DNA from: an uncultured Flavobacterium sp.
GTDB lineage: Bacteria; Bacteroidota; Bacteroidia; Flavobacteriales; Flavobacteriaceae
Reading direction: 5' to 3'
Length of the DNA stretch: 23,220 bases
NCBI RefSeq assembly: GCF_937967675.1
Contig: NZ_CALBSN010000031.1
Coordinates: 1 to 23,220, forward strand
Shown: one piece after another, positions 6,954 through 14,884 of the stretch
How the letters are laid out: each line of letters opens with the position of its first letter
Position numbering within the stretch: position 1 is the stretch's first letter
Made by a program: the position numbers and the translations under genes
The notes under the pieces: generated by a model
Databases searched by the model: none
Seen by the model: only the letters and a program-made list of their open reading frames with translations
What the model was told of the DNA's origin: nothing

Positions 6954-8310
6954 AGATTCTATACATTTCTTTGATAGCTTCAACAATATTTTTTAAAGGG
7001 TCAGATGATTCTAGGTTGTAATACTGTTTCTCAAGTATTTTCAGCTTACTCAAATCATCATCATCAAACTTTTTTCTCTTTCCAACCTTAGTGAAAATAT
7101 TTAACGCTATTCTACTCAGATACTCATTTTTATATCCTGGAGTGTTAAAAACATATGCTAATTGAAAATCTATGGATTTATTAATTAATCTCTCTGCATT
7201 AACAAGATTACCGTCTTCTATTGACGTAATAAAACAATTGGTAGGCGAAAGTTTTGCAATGATTTGTGGCGAATGTGTAGCTATAATAAAATGACAGTCT
7301 TTATAGCAAGAGAATGTCGCAATTAAAATCTGAATATATTTTTCTTGCCATTCAGGGTGAAGGCAAACTTCGGGCTCATCAATACAAATTAAAGAGTTGT
7401 CTTGAATTTTGCTTGCAATTCCAAGTATGCTAAGAATCACACTTTGCTCTCCAGAACTAGCATCTTTAATAGAAAATATTTCACCTGTGTCCTTAGACTC
7501 TAAACCAATATTTCTTAACCTAAGAAAGCCTGATTGTATCAAAAAAAGAATGTCGTCTTCAAGCAATTCATACCCATGGTCTAGCCTAAAACCATTACCG
7601 CTAATTACCATGTTACATTCTATGCCGATATTGTTTTCGATTATCTTGTGTGCTAAGTGTCTAATGTGTTCAACTTTTGAATAATCAATTTCTTCATTTT
7701 CGTGGTAGAAAAACTTTCGATTGAAATTCCTTAATGGAGTATACCTTGTAGTATTTATAAATTCTTCAGGGTTTTTGCTTTCAATAATATCACTTAGAAT
7801 TCTTTTTGAAGAGTTTAGGCTCAAGTTAGCATGAATGTTTTCCCTATAACCAAGATAATCTAATACACTACCAAAATCTACTGCTTGAGTATTTCTATAA
7901 ATTACACTTTGGACAAGAGATGCAAATATTTTACTCATGTAAGCAACACCAAAATTGGCACTCATTAGGTCTCTAAGACCTAAGTAGGTATAATTCGAAA
8001 CTTCGTTGTATCGCCTTGAAATTGGAAATTTGTCAAATGGGCTTGTCGAAACAGCAATAATTTGGTTGGGATATGAGTTACTGAGAATTTCACCATTCCA
8101 GTAACTTCTCTGAAATCCCAATTCCATGTCCCTATAAAATCTTCTTTGTGATTCCCCAAGAAATTGTCTTACAATAGTATTTAATAGACTACTTTTTCCT
8201 GTTCCATTTTTCCCTACTATTATTGTAAATATGTTTTCGTGATGAGTCAATTCTCTGGTGTTAACAAACTCAATTATTTTATTTCTATGTCTGTAGTTTT
8301 CTATAATCAT
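6946..8310 (-). CDS. AAA/ABC-type ATPase, Septu PtuA-like
   Basis: A 454-residue ATPase of the overcoming-lysogenisation-defect (OLD)/RecF-like ABC class. Walker A is GKNGTGKSS (33-41), the signature motif is SSGEQS (285-290), Walker B is LICIDEPE (307-314), and the H-loop is in ATHSPQI (about 344-350). No TOPRIM nuclease domain follows, so the protein depends on a partner for cleavage. That partner is the HNH protein whose gene overlaps it by 8 bp. The pair matches Septu (PtuA ATPase with PtuB HNH). In that system the ATPase controls nuclease activity, reportedly through nucleotide state. The ATG at 8308-8310 lies 18 bp inside the end of repeat copy B, so the pair sits as a compact cassette between repeats A and B. 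Its promoter is probably within or just at the edge of copy B. Confidence 0.87.
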   Translation of the reverse strand: MIIENYRHRNKIIEFVNTRELTHHENIFTIIVGKNGTGKSSLLNTIVRQFLGESQRRFYRDMELGFQRSYWNGEILSNSYPNQIIAVSTSPFDKFPISRRYNEVSNYTYLGLRDLMSANFGVAYMSKIFASLVQSVIYRNTQAVDFGSVLDYLGYRENIHANLSLNSSKRILSDIIESKNPEEFINTTRYTPLRNFNRKFFYHENEEIDYSKVEHIRHLAHKIIENNIGIECNMVISGNGFRLDHGYELLEDDILFLIQSGFLRLRNIGLESKDTGEIFSIKDASSGEQSVILSILGIASKIQDNSLICIDEPEVCLHPEWQEKYIQILIATFSCYKDCHFIIATHSPQIIAKLSPTNCFITSIEDGNLVNAERLINKSIDFQLAYVFNTPGYKNEYLSRIALNIFTKVGKRKKFDDDDLSKLKILEKQYYNLESSDPLKNIVEAIKEMYRIYV

Positions 8311-8337
8311 TGTATCTGTCTTGTCTGTCTTTATAAT

Positions 8338-8484
8338 GGCTGGTAACGTATGCTACTTTGCATAGTGCTGGGTTCGGAGCCCGTCACTGTCAGTTAAGCT
8401 ACAAAGTTAATTGTTGTAAGACGTTTAAAGTCTGTAAATTATCCCGAAGCTTCGGGAAGCATTATGCAAAATAGTGGTTGACAG
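8338..8484. repeat. dispersed structured repeat, copy B (complete)
   Basis: The full copy of the repeat seen at 6149-6285. Its ends form an imperfect ~30-bp inverted repeat. GGCTGGTAAC and GTATGCTACTTTGCATAGTGC on the left pair with GCATTATGCAAAATAG and a degenerate GTTGACAG on the right. Inside it, CCCGAAGCTTCGGG (8443-8456) is a perfect 14-bp palindrome and GGAGCCCGTCACTG is conserved with copy A. The element encodes no protein of its own. Confidence 0.85.
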
Positions 8485-9521
8485 TAGTTTCTCTTTTTGT
8501 CATTATATGCTATTTCATTTAGTCTTTGGCTGATTTTCTCTTCAACTAAAGCCATTGGAGTCGCAATTCCATTTACATATTGCAGATTTCCGTTCATATT
8601 GTTGTTGATTAATAGTTGAATAAAACTTGCCTGACTTTGAACTCCATTGACTTTAAATTTTTCATTTTCTCGGTCATACAAAAGATATGGTGCACCTGAC
8701 GAACCAAACCTAAAAAAGCCTTTTATCAGGTATCGCAAACCTTCAAACCGATAGGAATTTCCTAGCAAGTCATTCTCCAATGCAAAGTTGTCAAGAAGTC
8801 CTTCAATTCTTGCTTCATTGATTATTCTGCCAAGATTATCATAGGGTGCCACTTGTAAACAAAAATAGTCTTGAGTCCCGGTATCATATAGTTCAAAGTC
8901 AATTTCAATTGAAGGCAGTTTGTTGATTACATCATTATGAGTATTAATTATTCTGTAAATGGCTATATCTTCACTTTCTAGGTTGTCAATTAATTCTAGT
9001 TCTATTAGAAAAGTGTGTCTATTTAATGAAGGTTCATGAAATTTGTGATTGGCAGAAAAATGTGCATTTAAAGCGGCATCTGCACAGAATGTGTTGTTTC
9101 TAAATGTTGTAACTAAAAATGGTTTGCAGCAATCTTCATTATAAAGTTTCGAATATCGTCTGTCAACTCTAGCATCATCAAGTTTTTTAGCTAATTGTTC
9201 ACCTGTTTGTTGATTTAATCCTGTCGCTATTCTTTGATTTGTCTCTGCAATTAGTGGATATGCTTGGTCAAATTGTGGTCTGTCAGCTGGATTTATTTTT
9301 GTTAGTAGTTCTGTTTGATAAAAATGGTCAGAAAGAATGAGAGGAAGTCTGTCAAACTGTCTGAGATTATGAGATACACTTATAATAATCCCCTTTCCAA
9401 CGTGAAACGCACAAATATTGTTTGTAAATGCCTTGTTTGGTGCACTTGAATTATAAATTGACATAATTCTAAAAAGTGGAGAGGTATTTTCATCGATAAG
9501 TTGTAATTTCTTGTCTTTCAT
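8439..9521 (-). CDS. trypsin-like serine protease (chymotrypsin fold), cytoplasmic
   Basis: A 360-residue protein with a divergent trypsin-like triad. His51 lies in IISVSHNL, a likely Asp185 lies in ESEDIAIYRI, and Ser275 lies in RFGSSGAPYL, the GxSGxP nucleophile motif. VNGVQSQ follows, as in the segment after the nucleophile in trypsins. There is no signal peptide, so the enzyme is likely cytoplasmic. This differs from secreted housekeeping trypsins and fits a defence or signalling role. The last ~15 codons, including the stop, are inside repeat copy B, so the present C-terminus (LPEASG) is supplied by the repeat. The gene has no close operon partner: Septu starts 128 bp downstream beyond the repeat. 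Substrate unknown. Confidence 0.75.
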   Translation of the reverse strand: MKDKKLQLIDENTSPLFRIMSIYNSSAPNKAFTNNICAFHVGKGIIISVSHNLRQFDRLPLILSDHFYQTELLTKINPADRPQFDQAYPLIAETNQRIATGLNQQTGEQLAKKLDDARVDRRYSKLYNEDCCKPFLVTTFRNNTFCADAALNAHFSANHKFHEPSLNRHTFLIELELIDNLESEDIAIYRIINTHNDVINKLPSIEIDFELYDTGTQDYFCLQVAPYDNLGRIINEARIEGLLDNFALENDLLGNSYRFEGLRYLIKGFFRFGSSGAPYLLYDRENEKFKVNGVQSQASFIQLLINNNMNGNLQYVNGIATPMALVEEKISQRLNEIAYNDKKRNYCQPLFCIMLPEASG

Positions 9522-9615
9522 ATTTTAGTCATTTAAAGGATATGGTGTCGTCAGTAAAATTATTACAAACTTGTTTATAACATCAATGATATATAACTTT
9601 TTTAAGTGTTGTTAG

Positions 9616-9830
9616 TAGTGATTAATTCTATTTTTTGGTTGATTTTGATGGTTTTAATGATGGAGTATTGCCAGGTGTTTTTTTATTATCACGTTGACGT
9701 TGATCTGGTTTTCCTGTTGAAGTTGCTGTTCTTTTTGGTCCTGGTTTTAGTGCCATAATATTGTTATTTTGTATTTATTATTTATAAAATTATATACGAA
9801 CGCGAAGGGATTCGCGCACGAGCGGGTAAA
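9616..9830. repeat. direct repeat R1 containing the 42-residue ORF
   Basis: About 210 bp that recur at 13626-13843 in the same orientation with few differences. It holds the small ORF and its leader. The leader has a GC-rich hairpin CGCGAA-GGGA-TTCGCG (9801-9816) and the motif GCGCACGAGCGGG, which stand out from the surrounding AT-rich DNA. Together with the second copy it brackets the subtilase/lipoprotein pair. Confidence 0.85.
9628..9756 (-). CDS. small, highly basic, disordered protein (42 aa)
   Basis: An intact 42-codon ORF with an ATG at 9754-9756 and a TAG at 9628-9630. The product begins MALKPGPKRTATSTGKPDQR and ends KPSKSTKK. It is rich in Lys, Arg, Pro and Thr and almost free of hydrophobic residues, so it is probably disordered and might bind nucleic acid (inference). 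The support for it being a gene is the second copy at 13660-13761. There the first 26 codons are kept with two conservative or Gly-to-Glu type changes before a frameshift. Upstream lies a GC-rich hairpin leader. I do not recognise the family. Confidence 0.55.
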   Translation of the reverse strand: MALKPGPKRTATSTGKPDQRQRDNKKTPGNTPSLKPSKSTKK

Positions 9831-9923
9831 TTCGAGCTATTAGGTTTTGATTTATTTTATTATTAAAAATATATTTCCTCTTAAGTTTACGTCTAACTTT
9901 TGTAAATCTGCGTTATCAGGAAT

Positions 9924-10259
9924 TTACTCCACGTTTTCAATATAAATTTGAGGATAAGATATGTCTTGACTCGTGCAGTTCAATATTTCATTTTCATTTG
10001 GTAGTCTAAAATCAATGTGAATTTCTAGATTTTCTATTTTATATTCCTCAGGTAAATTAATTGCATAAAAAGTATTTTGAGTAGAATTTTGAGGAGTATT
10101 AGAATAGCCATCAACAAATTTTATAAGATATGTATTGTCACAATCCATTCCAACTCTTAATACCGTTGCATTATTAATTAAACTATCAGAATTATCATCA
10201 TTGTTACTACAAGATAGTAACATAAAAAACGAAAAAAAAGTTAAAAAAAATGTTTTCAT
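9924..10259 (-). CDS. small predicted lipoprotein (111 aa)
   Basis: The N-terminus is a signal peptide with a lipobox, MLLSC (residues 13-17), followed by SNNDDNSDS. This is the Bacteroidota pattern for lipoprotein maturation at Cys17, with an acidic/Asn-rich linker often linked to surface export. The mature ~95 residues (VLRVGMDCDNTYLIKF through YIENVE) look like a small beta-domain with two further Cys residues. I do not recognise it. It lies 65 bp downstream of the subtilase, with a hairpin terminator between, so it may have its own promoter. It is inside the segment bounded by the 9616 and 13626 repeats, which suggests it was acquired together with the subtilase. Confidence 0.72.
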   Translation of the reverse strand: MKTFFLTFFSFFMLLSCSNNDDNSDSLINNATVLRVGMDCDNTYLIKFVDGYSNTPQNSTQNTFYAINLPEEYKIENLEIHIDFRLPNENEILNCTSQDISYPQIYIENVE

Positions 10260-10295
10260 GATTATATATTTAAAAGTTAATAATTATATAAAATA

Positions 10296-10314
10296 GCCAC
10301 GCATTGTGCGTGGC
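10296..10314 (-). terminator. hairpin downstream of the subtilase gene
   Basis: GCCACGCA-TTG-TGCGTGGC is a perfect 8-bp stem with a 3-nt loop, 10 bp after the subtilase stop. On the minus strand it is followed by TATTTTATAT, an imperfect T-run, so it is a probable intrinsic terminator. Confidence 0.65.
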
Positions 10315-10324
10315 ATATTATTTT

Positions 10325-13300
10325 TTATTGTTTAATTAATGTTTTTCCATCTACAATTTCTCCATTAACAACTAATGCTACTGTGTAAAAACCACTTGGA
10401 TAATTACTTACATTAAGATTTGTTTCACTTGAATTTATATCTAAAATATAATTGTTTGATGTTCCATTACTACCATAATATCCAATAATCATTAAATAAG
10501 CAGAATTTGCTCCGTTTAATTTGTAACTTACCAAAACATTATTTGTGGCTGGATTTGGTGTAATGTTTTCTAATGTACTTGGTTTCAATTTTACTTCAAC
10601 TTGTTTGTAATCTTTGAAACCATCAGCAGTTGCAATTACCTCTAATTTGAATTTTTCTGCAACAGCATTAGCTATTTGTAAATCTTTACCTTGATAGATT
10701 AAATTTCCTTCATTGTCATACCAGTTATAAATAGCAGGTTCGTTGATATCATTTGCACTTATAGTAATAGCTTGATTTAAATCTACTTCTTTGTCTGGTG
10801 CTTCAGCTTCAAAAATAGGTCTTGGGTTTTTAATGATAATAAAAGTTTCACCTCCTATTACTTGACCTGTTTCACCATCTTTTTGAATAACGTGATAAGC
10901 ATAATTTGTTTTTTCTGTTAATTCTCCTATTAAGAAATTAAAATCTAAACGCAAAGTACCTGTTTCATTAGCATTGAACGAAATATTGTCTAAAATTACG
11001 TGATTTCCTCTAACTATTTTTCTTTTTTCTTCTAATGTTGGGTCGAGTAATTGAGCTTCTTTTCCACCTCTTTCCCACGCATTGAATAAAATTTCATCCA
11101 TTTTGATTCCTACTTCTGCTTCTTGGTAAATAGGTTTGCCTGTTTCTAAATCTGCAATTTCTAGTTCTAAAAAGAAGGTTTTAGGGTGATTAAATGGATT
11201 TGCAACTGCTACTACACCACCTGGATTTACTATGTTGTTTGGCAAAATATCTACAACTGTTACATTTTTCCACGCAATGTTGTTATTGTTTCTTGTGTTT
11301 GCATTAATATCGCCAGTTTCTATTGAAGTCATTGGGTCATTTGTTGCTTCAATTCTTGCTAATAAACAAAAATGCCATTGGTCTTGCGAGTAATCAGTTG
11401 GATTTGGTACTTGCCAAGGAAAGGTTAGAATAGTTTCTTGTCCTGCTTGTAAAACAGGAATAGTTAATGTTCCAATTTGTTGACCCATTGAAGCATTTGT
11501 AACAGGTTCTGAAATACCGCCATTCCATGGGTTCGGCCAACTTAATCCAGTTGAGGCTTTTGCCCAATATAGTTTTAATTGTTCATTTCCTGATGAAGCA
11601 ACACAACTTTTATTTATAATTCTTACTTTAACATAATTTGGGTTTCCAAGAGCGGAATATTCAGGGTTTTCATGTGTTAATCCACTATCATTATTGTTTC
11701 TTACCCAGATATTATCGCTTGTCCACATATATTGTGTAATAGTATTTGGCTCTGAACCTGTGTCGTCTTGACTATCTTTAACCATCAAATCTAAAGTTGG
11801 TGAATTTGAGTTTGACGCAACTAATACTGCATTGTAAGCATTCACTTTACCATATCCTAATTGTATGGAATGACCAGGCATCGATGTAGACCAATTATAG
11901 TTGAAACCTCCTATTTTATCAGCTGTATTTTGTAATATTAATTTTAATTGACTAGCCGTTAAACAAGGGTTAACAGATTTCATTAAAGCAAGAACACCTG
12001 CAACTATTGGAGTCGCTGCAGATGTCCCTCCCATTCTGCCAGTATAAGAAGCAAAATTCGTACCGCTACTTGGTAGGGTTTCTCCAACAGCTGGTAAAAC
12101 AGCCCAAGAATCTTTCCAACTATTATAACCTTGATTTGTATTTGGAGAATCTATTGTCCAAATATTAAAACTTTCTCCACTTATTTGTGAATTATATGCA
12201 GTATGAGAAGGTGCAACAATTTCTAAAGTTTGTCCATTAGGGCTATAATTAGCTTGATTGTTATTTCTGTCTGACGCTCCAACAGTAATTAAATCTGGAA
12301 TAGCTGCATTACCTGGAAAATTAACATAACCATTATTACCACTAACTCTATTTGCTGTATTACCGGCTGCAAACACTACTAATTTATTATTTGAAATTGC
12401 ATTATTTATAGCTGAAACAATTACTGGCTGTAAATTTGGATTGCTTGAACCATAGCCCCAACTATTTGATAAAATATCTGCATTGTGAGTTACGGCAAAA
12501 TTTATAGCATCAGCATATACATTTGCTGGTACAGAACCAAATGGTATTTTTATTGGCATAATTTTACATAAAGGCGCAACACCAGATATTCCCTCATTGT
12601 TGTCTTGACTAGCGCCAACTAACCCTGCACATGAATTACCATGGTTGTTACCAGATGTTGATGAAATAGTTGGTGATGGATCATTAGGATTATTTGTGCC
12701 ATCATATTGATAAGCAAAGTTACTACCATTTAATCTTACTTGTCTAGAATTTGGTAAGTCAGGATGATTATTTGAAACTCCTTCATCTATTATTGCAACA
12801 ATAACATTAGGGCTACCTTTTGTGATATCCCAAGCTTCTGGTGCATCTATGTCTGCATCTACTGTTGTACTTTTACCATCATTTGTTCCTTGACCAGTAT
12901 TGTGTAAATACCATTGTTGAGAAAAATATTGGTCATTAGGTATATGGCCATACAACTCTGTTTTAGCAATGAAATTAGGTGTACAAAATTCAAAATTACC
13001 AGTTTGATATAAAATTTTAGAAACTTGTAAAGGATCACCGTTAGTTTTAAATAAATCGTATGAAGGAGTCGATTTTATAAGCACAATCCCATAACTTGAT
13101 AATAGATTATTCTTTTGGTATTGTGTAATATCACTCTTATACTTTAATACAATTTCATTAGTATAGTACATCTCAATATTTTCAGATGTTAGATAAGTTG
13201 GTATAATTTTATAATCTGAATAAGTGTTCAAATTTTTATTACTTGTTATTAAAAATGAATTACTTGTCAGTACTTCACCTGGTACTTCACCTGGAATCAT

Positions 13301-13462
13301 AGTGTCTGTAACATATCCATTTTCAAAAAGTAATACTTTTTTATTAGGATTATTTTCAATACTAATCATATTATTATTGAAAGTGTAATAAAAGTCAGTT
13401 TGTGCCCTTACAAATTGAAGCACAAAAAATAATGAGATGAATATGTATTTTTTATTTTTCAT
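10325..13462 (-). CDS. secreted subtilisin-like (S8) serine protease with T9SS type A sorting domain
   Basis: A 1045-residue exported protease. A signal peptide ends near residue 20 (VRAQ). An N-terminal prodomain of the fervidolysin type follows (about 100-190, EIVLKYKSDITQYQ and similar). The S8 catalytic domain comes next, with Asp226 (AIIDEG), His274 (NNHGNSCAG), oxyanion Asn368 (FAAGN) and Ser481 (GGTSAATP). All four are present, so it should be active. Beta-rich regions follow to about 960. The last ~80 residues (ITPNPATNNVLVSY through GKTLIKQ) form a type IX secretion system C-terminal sorting domain, so the enzyme is secreted or attached to the cell surface. The gene and the small lipoprotein are bracketed by ~210-bp direct repeats, suggesting transfer as a unit. 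Likely roles are degradation of extracellular protein or attack on competitors. The substrate is not evident. Confidence 0.93.
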   Translation of the reverse strand: MKNKKYIFISLFFVLQFVRAQTDFYYTFNNNMISIENNPNKKVLLFENGYVTDTMIPGEVPGEVLTSNSFLITSNKNLNTYSDYKIIPTYLTSENIEMYYTNEIVLKYKSDITQYQKNNLLSSYGIVLIKSTPSYDLFKTNGDPLQVSKILYQTGNFEFCTPNFIAKTELYGHIPNDQYFSQQWYLHNTGQGTNDGKSTTVDADIDAPEAWDITKGSPNVIVAIIDEGVSNNHPDLPNSRQVRLNGSNFAYQYDGTNNPNDPSPTISSTSGNNHGNSCAGLVGASQDNNEGISGVAPLCKIMPIKIPFGSVPANVYADAINFAVTHNADILSNSWGYGSSNPNLQPVIVSAINNAISNNKLVVFAAGNTANRVSGNNGYVNFPGNAAIPDLITVGASDRNNNQANYSPNGQTLEIVAPSHTAYNSQISGESFNIWTIDSPNTNQGYNSWKDSWAVLPAVGETLPSSGTNFASYTGRMGGTSAATPIVAGVLALMKSVNPCLTASQLKLILQNTADKIGGFNYNWSTSMPGHSIQLGYGKVNAYNAVLVASNSNSPTLDLMVKDSQDDTGSEPNTITQYMWTSDNIWVRNNNDSGLTHENPEYSALGNPNYVKVRIINKSCVASSGNEQLKLYWAKASTGLSWPNPWNGGISEPVTNASMGQQIGTLTIPVLQAGQETILTFPWQVPNPTDYSQDQWHFCLLARIEATNDPMTSIETGDINANTRNNNNIAWKNVTVVDILPNNIVNPGGVVAVANPFNHPKTFFLELEIADLETGKPIYQEAEVGIKMDEILFNAWERGGKEAQLLDPTLEEKRKIVRGNHVILDNISFNANETGTLRLDFNFLIGELTEKTNYAYHVIQKDGETGQVIGGETFIIIKNPRPIFEAEAPDKEVDLNQAITISANDINEPAIYNWYDNEGNLIYQGKDLQIANAVAEKFKLEVIATADGFKDYKQVEVKLKPSTLENITPNPATNNVLVSYKLNGANSAYLMIIGYYGSNGTSNNYILDINSSETNLNVSNYPSGFYTVALVVNGEIVDGKTLIKQ

Positions 13463-13625
13463 AATAATACTAGTTTAAAATTAATTTATTTATATGAATA
13501 TTTTAAAAAGATTCAAGATTTATTATATTTTTTTAATTATTATAATTTTGTCTTGATTTTTTGGTTTATAGCTATTATATTACAAGATTGATTTTGTATG
13601 ATTAATTAGATAGAAATATTTTATT

Positions 13626-13843
13626 TAGTAATTCTATTTTGTTGTTGATTTTGAATGTTTTAATGATGGAGTATTGCCAGGTGTTTTTTATTATCACGTT
13701 GACGTTGATCTGGTTTTCCTGTTGATGTTGCTGTTCTTTTTGGTTCTGGTTTTAGTGCCATAATATTGTTATTTTGTATTTATTAATTTACTAAAATTAT
13801 ATACGAACGAGAAGGAATTTGCGCACGAGCGGGGGATTCGCGC
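13626..13843. repeat. direct repeat R2, second copy of the 9616-9830 repeat
   Basis: Same orientation as R1 and colinear along its length. Differences are a 7-to-6 T deletion that breaks the small ORF, decay of the leader hairpin (CGAGAA against TTTGCG), and an extra tandem copy of the GCGCACGAGCGGG motif (13821-13833 and 13840-13852). The decay suggests R2 is under less constraint than R1. Confidence 0.85.
13660..13761 (-). pseudogene. frameshifted copy of the 42-residue basic protein gene
   Basis: It starts with an ATG at 13759-13761 and reads MALKPEPKRTATSTGKPDQR and onward in parallel with the copy at 9628-9756. A homopolymer of 6 T instead of 7 (13684-13689) then shifts the frame to HLAILHH and a stop. 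Restoring one base would recover the TPGNTPSLK tail. It is most likely a decayed duplicate. Confidence 0.65.
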
Positions 13844-13864
13844 ACGAGCGGGGGTAGTTTTTCT

Positions 13865-14194
13865 CTAAAATACTATCATTACTCTCCATTCGTCACCATT
13901 ATTTATTTTTAGGTAGAATATTTCTCCACCAAAAACTTTAACTAAAAGTCTCATCTTGTCATATGGTTCCATTGTCACCTTACCAATTGACTCTTGAAGT
14001 AAAATGTCAATAGCAACCTTTAAATTCTGTAATTCAGGAAGTCTAAATGGAATGGTAAAATTTATATTTTGAAACTGCTGCTCAATATCATTAAACCCAA
14101 TGTCTGCTCTATCAGCAACAAAGTCCAATGAATTTCTTTGTCTAATTGCAAGATAAATATCTCTATTAGTCAGGTCTTGATTTAATTTTGGCAT
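13865..14194 (-). CDS. small protein (109 aa) encoded with a PD-(D/E)XK-like nuclease
   Basis: I do not recognise the family. The 109 residues begin MPKLNQDLTNRDIYLAIRQR and end with a strand pattern (LLVKVFGGEIFYLKINNGDEWRVMIVF). There is no signal peptide or membrane segment, so it is cytoplasmic. It lies 12 bp downstream of the nuclease-like gene and must be cotranscribed with it, so it may be a partner subunit, sensor or inhibitor. The short, constant spacing and the absence of other genes make the pair look like a two-gene cassette. Its stop is only ~20 bp from the end of repeat R2. Confidence 0.6.
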   Translation of the reverse strand: MPKLNQDLTNRDIYLAIRQRNSLDFVADRADIGFNDIEQQFQNINFTIPFRLPELQNLKVAIDILLQESIGKVTMEPYDKMRLLVKVFGGEIFYLKINNGDEWRVMIVF

Positions 14195-14206
14195 AGGCTT
14201 TTAATT

Positions 14207-14872
14207 TTAAGAGTTTGTAATTGAGTTGTTGAATATTTTCATTTTCGTGTGTGAAAAAATTATTGGAAATACATTAGTCGGGCAAGCTCGTTTTGTTATC
14301 GCTGCTTCCAATTTCTCTAATGCTGTCTGATAAATTTCGTCAGTCTTGCAAGCAACCACAATAACAAAACCTACATTGTCCATATTTGCTTGAAAATATT
14401 TTTTACTTGTTATCAATGTTTCCTTGGCTATTCTTAATTCGTCAACAATTTTAATGTAGTCACATTGTGCGTCATTAGAAATTTTAGTGCTACTGCCATC
14501 TCGAATAAACTTTAATTCAATAGCAACGGTTTCACCATCATAAAAAAAGCCTTTGTTTGGATAGTCTCTTGCTAATTCAAATGTATTTATATCCAGTTTT
14601 TCAGGATTTAAAATTGTCAAATCAACTTCAAACCCGCTTTCTCTGTCAGGTTTGAACCAAGTAACTTGTGAGTGAATAAAGCCAGTCTTCCAAGTTGAAG
14701 TCTTACATTTTTTTCTTGTCGAAAAATTCAATTTACTGTGAAGTTGTCTATATAATTCACATTCTAAATCTCCTTCCGTCAGCAGTAACCCTTTGTTTGT
14801 TGCAAAGTCAGTTTGAATTTCTTTAACAGAAGAAATTACAGTTGCTATCCATTGTTGTGTTTGTTTGTCCAT
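14207..14872 (-). CDS. PD-(D/E)XK-fold nuclease-like protein
   Basis: A 221-residue protein with the order of residues expected of a PD-(D/E)XK nuclease. Glutamates lie in an early helix (EGDLECELYRQL, 33-44), Asp84 lies in GFEVDLTIL, and Glu119-x-Lys121 lies in ETVAIELKFIRD. An alpha/beta tail follows with a hydrophobic strand (VGFVIVVACK). The long loop before Asp84 contains KCKTSTWKTGF. No methyltransferase or helicase adjoins it, so it is not an ordinary restriction enzyme. It could be an abortive-infection or repair nuclease working with the 109-residue protein. A diverged ~140-bp element with paired ACGGTGTTTTT boxes lies directly upstream. The fold assignment is from motif spacing only. 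Confidence 0.6.
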   Translation of the reverse strand: MDKQTQQWIATVISSVKEIQTDFATNKGLLLTEGDLECELYRQLHSKLNFSTRKKCKTSTWKTGFIHSQVTWFKPDRESGFEVDLTILNPEKLDINTFELARDYPNKGFFYDGETVAIELKFIRDGSSTKISNDAQCDYIKIVDELRIAKETLITSKKYFQANMDNVGFVIVVACKTDEIYQTALEKLEAAITKRACPTNVFPIIFSHTKMKIFNNSITNS

Positions 14873-14884
14873 AAAATTACCGCT

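Noticed and set aside
6149..8484. Classical integron attC sites
   Set aside because: The repeat ends (GTTACC/GGTAAC) do not fit the RYYYAAC/GTTRRRY core pattern, and no integron integrase is in the window. I keep it only as a cassette-like repeat.
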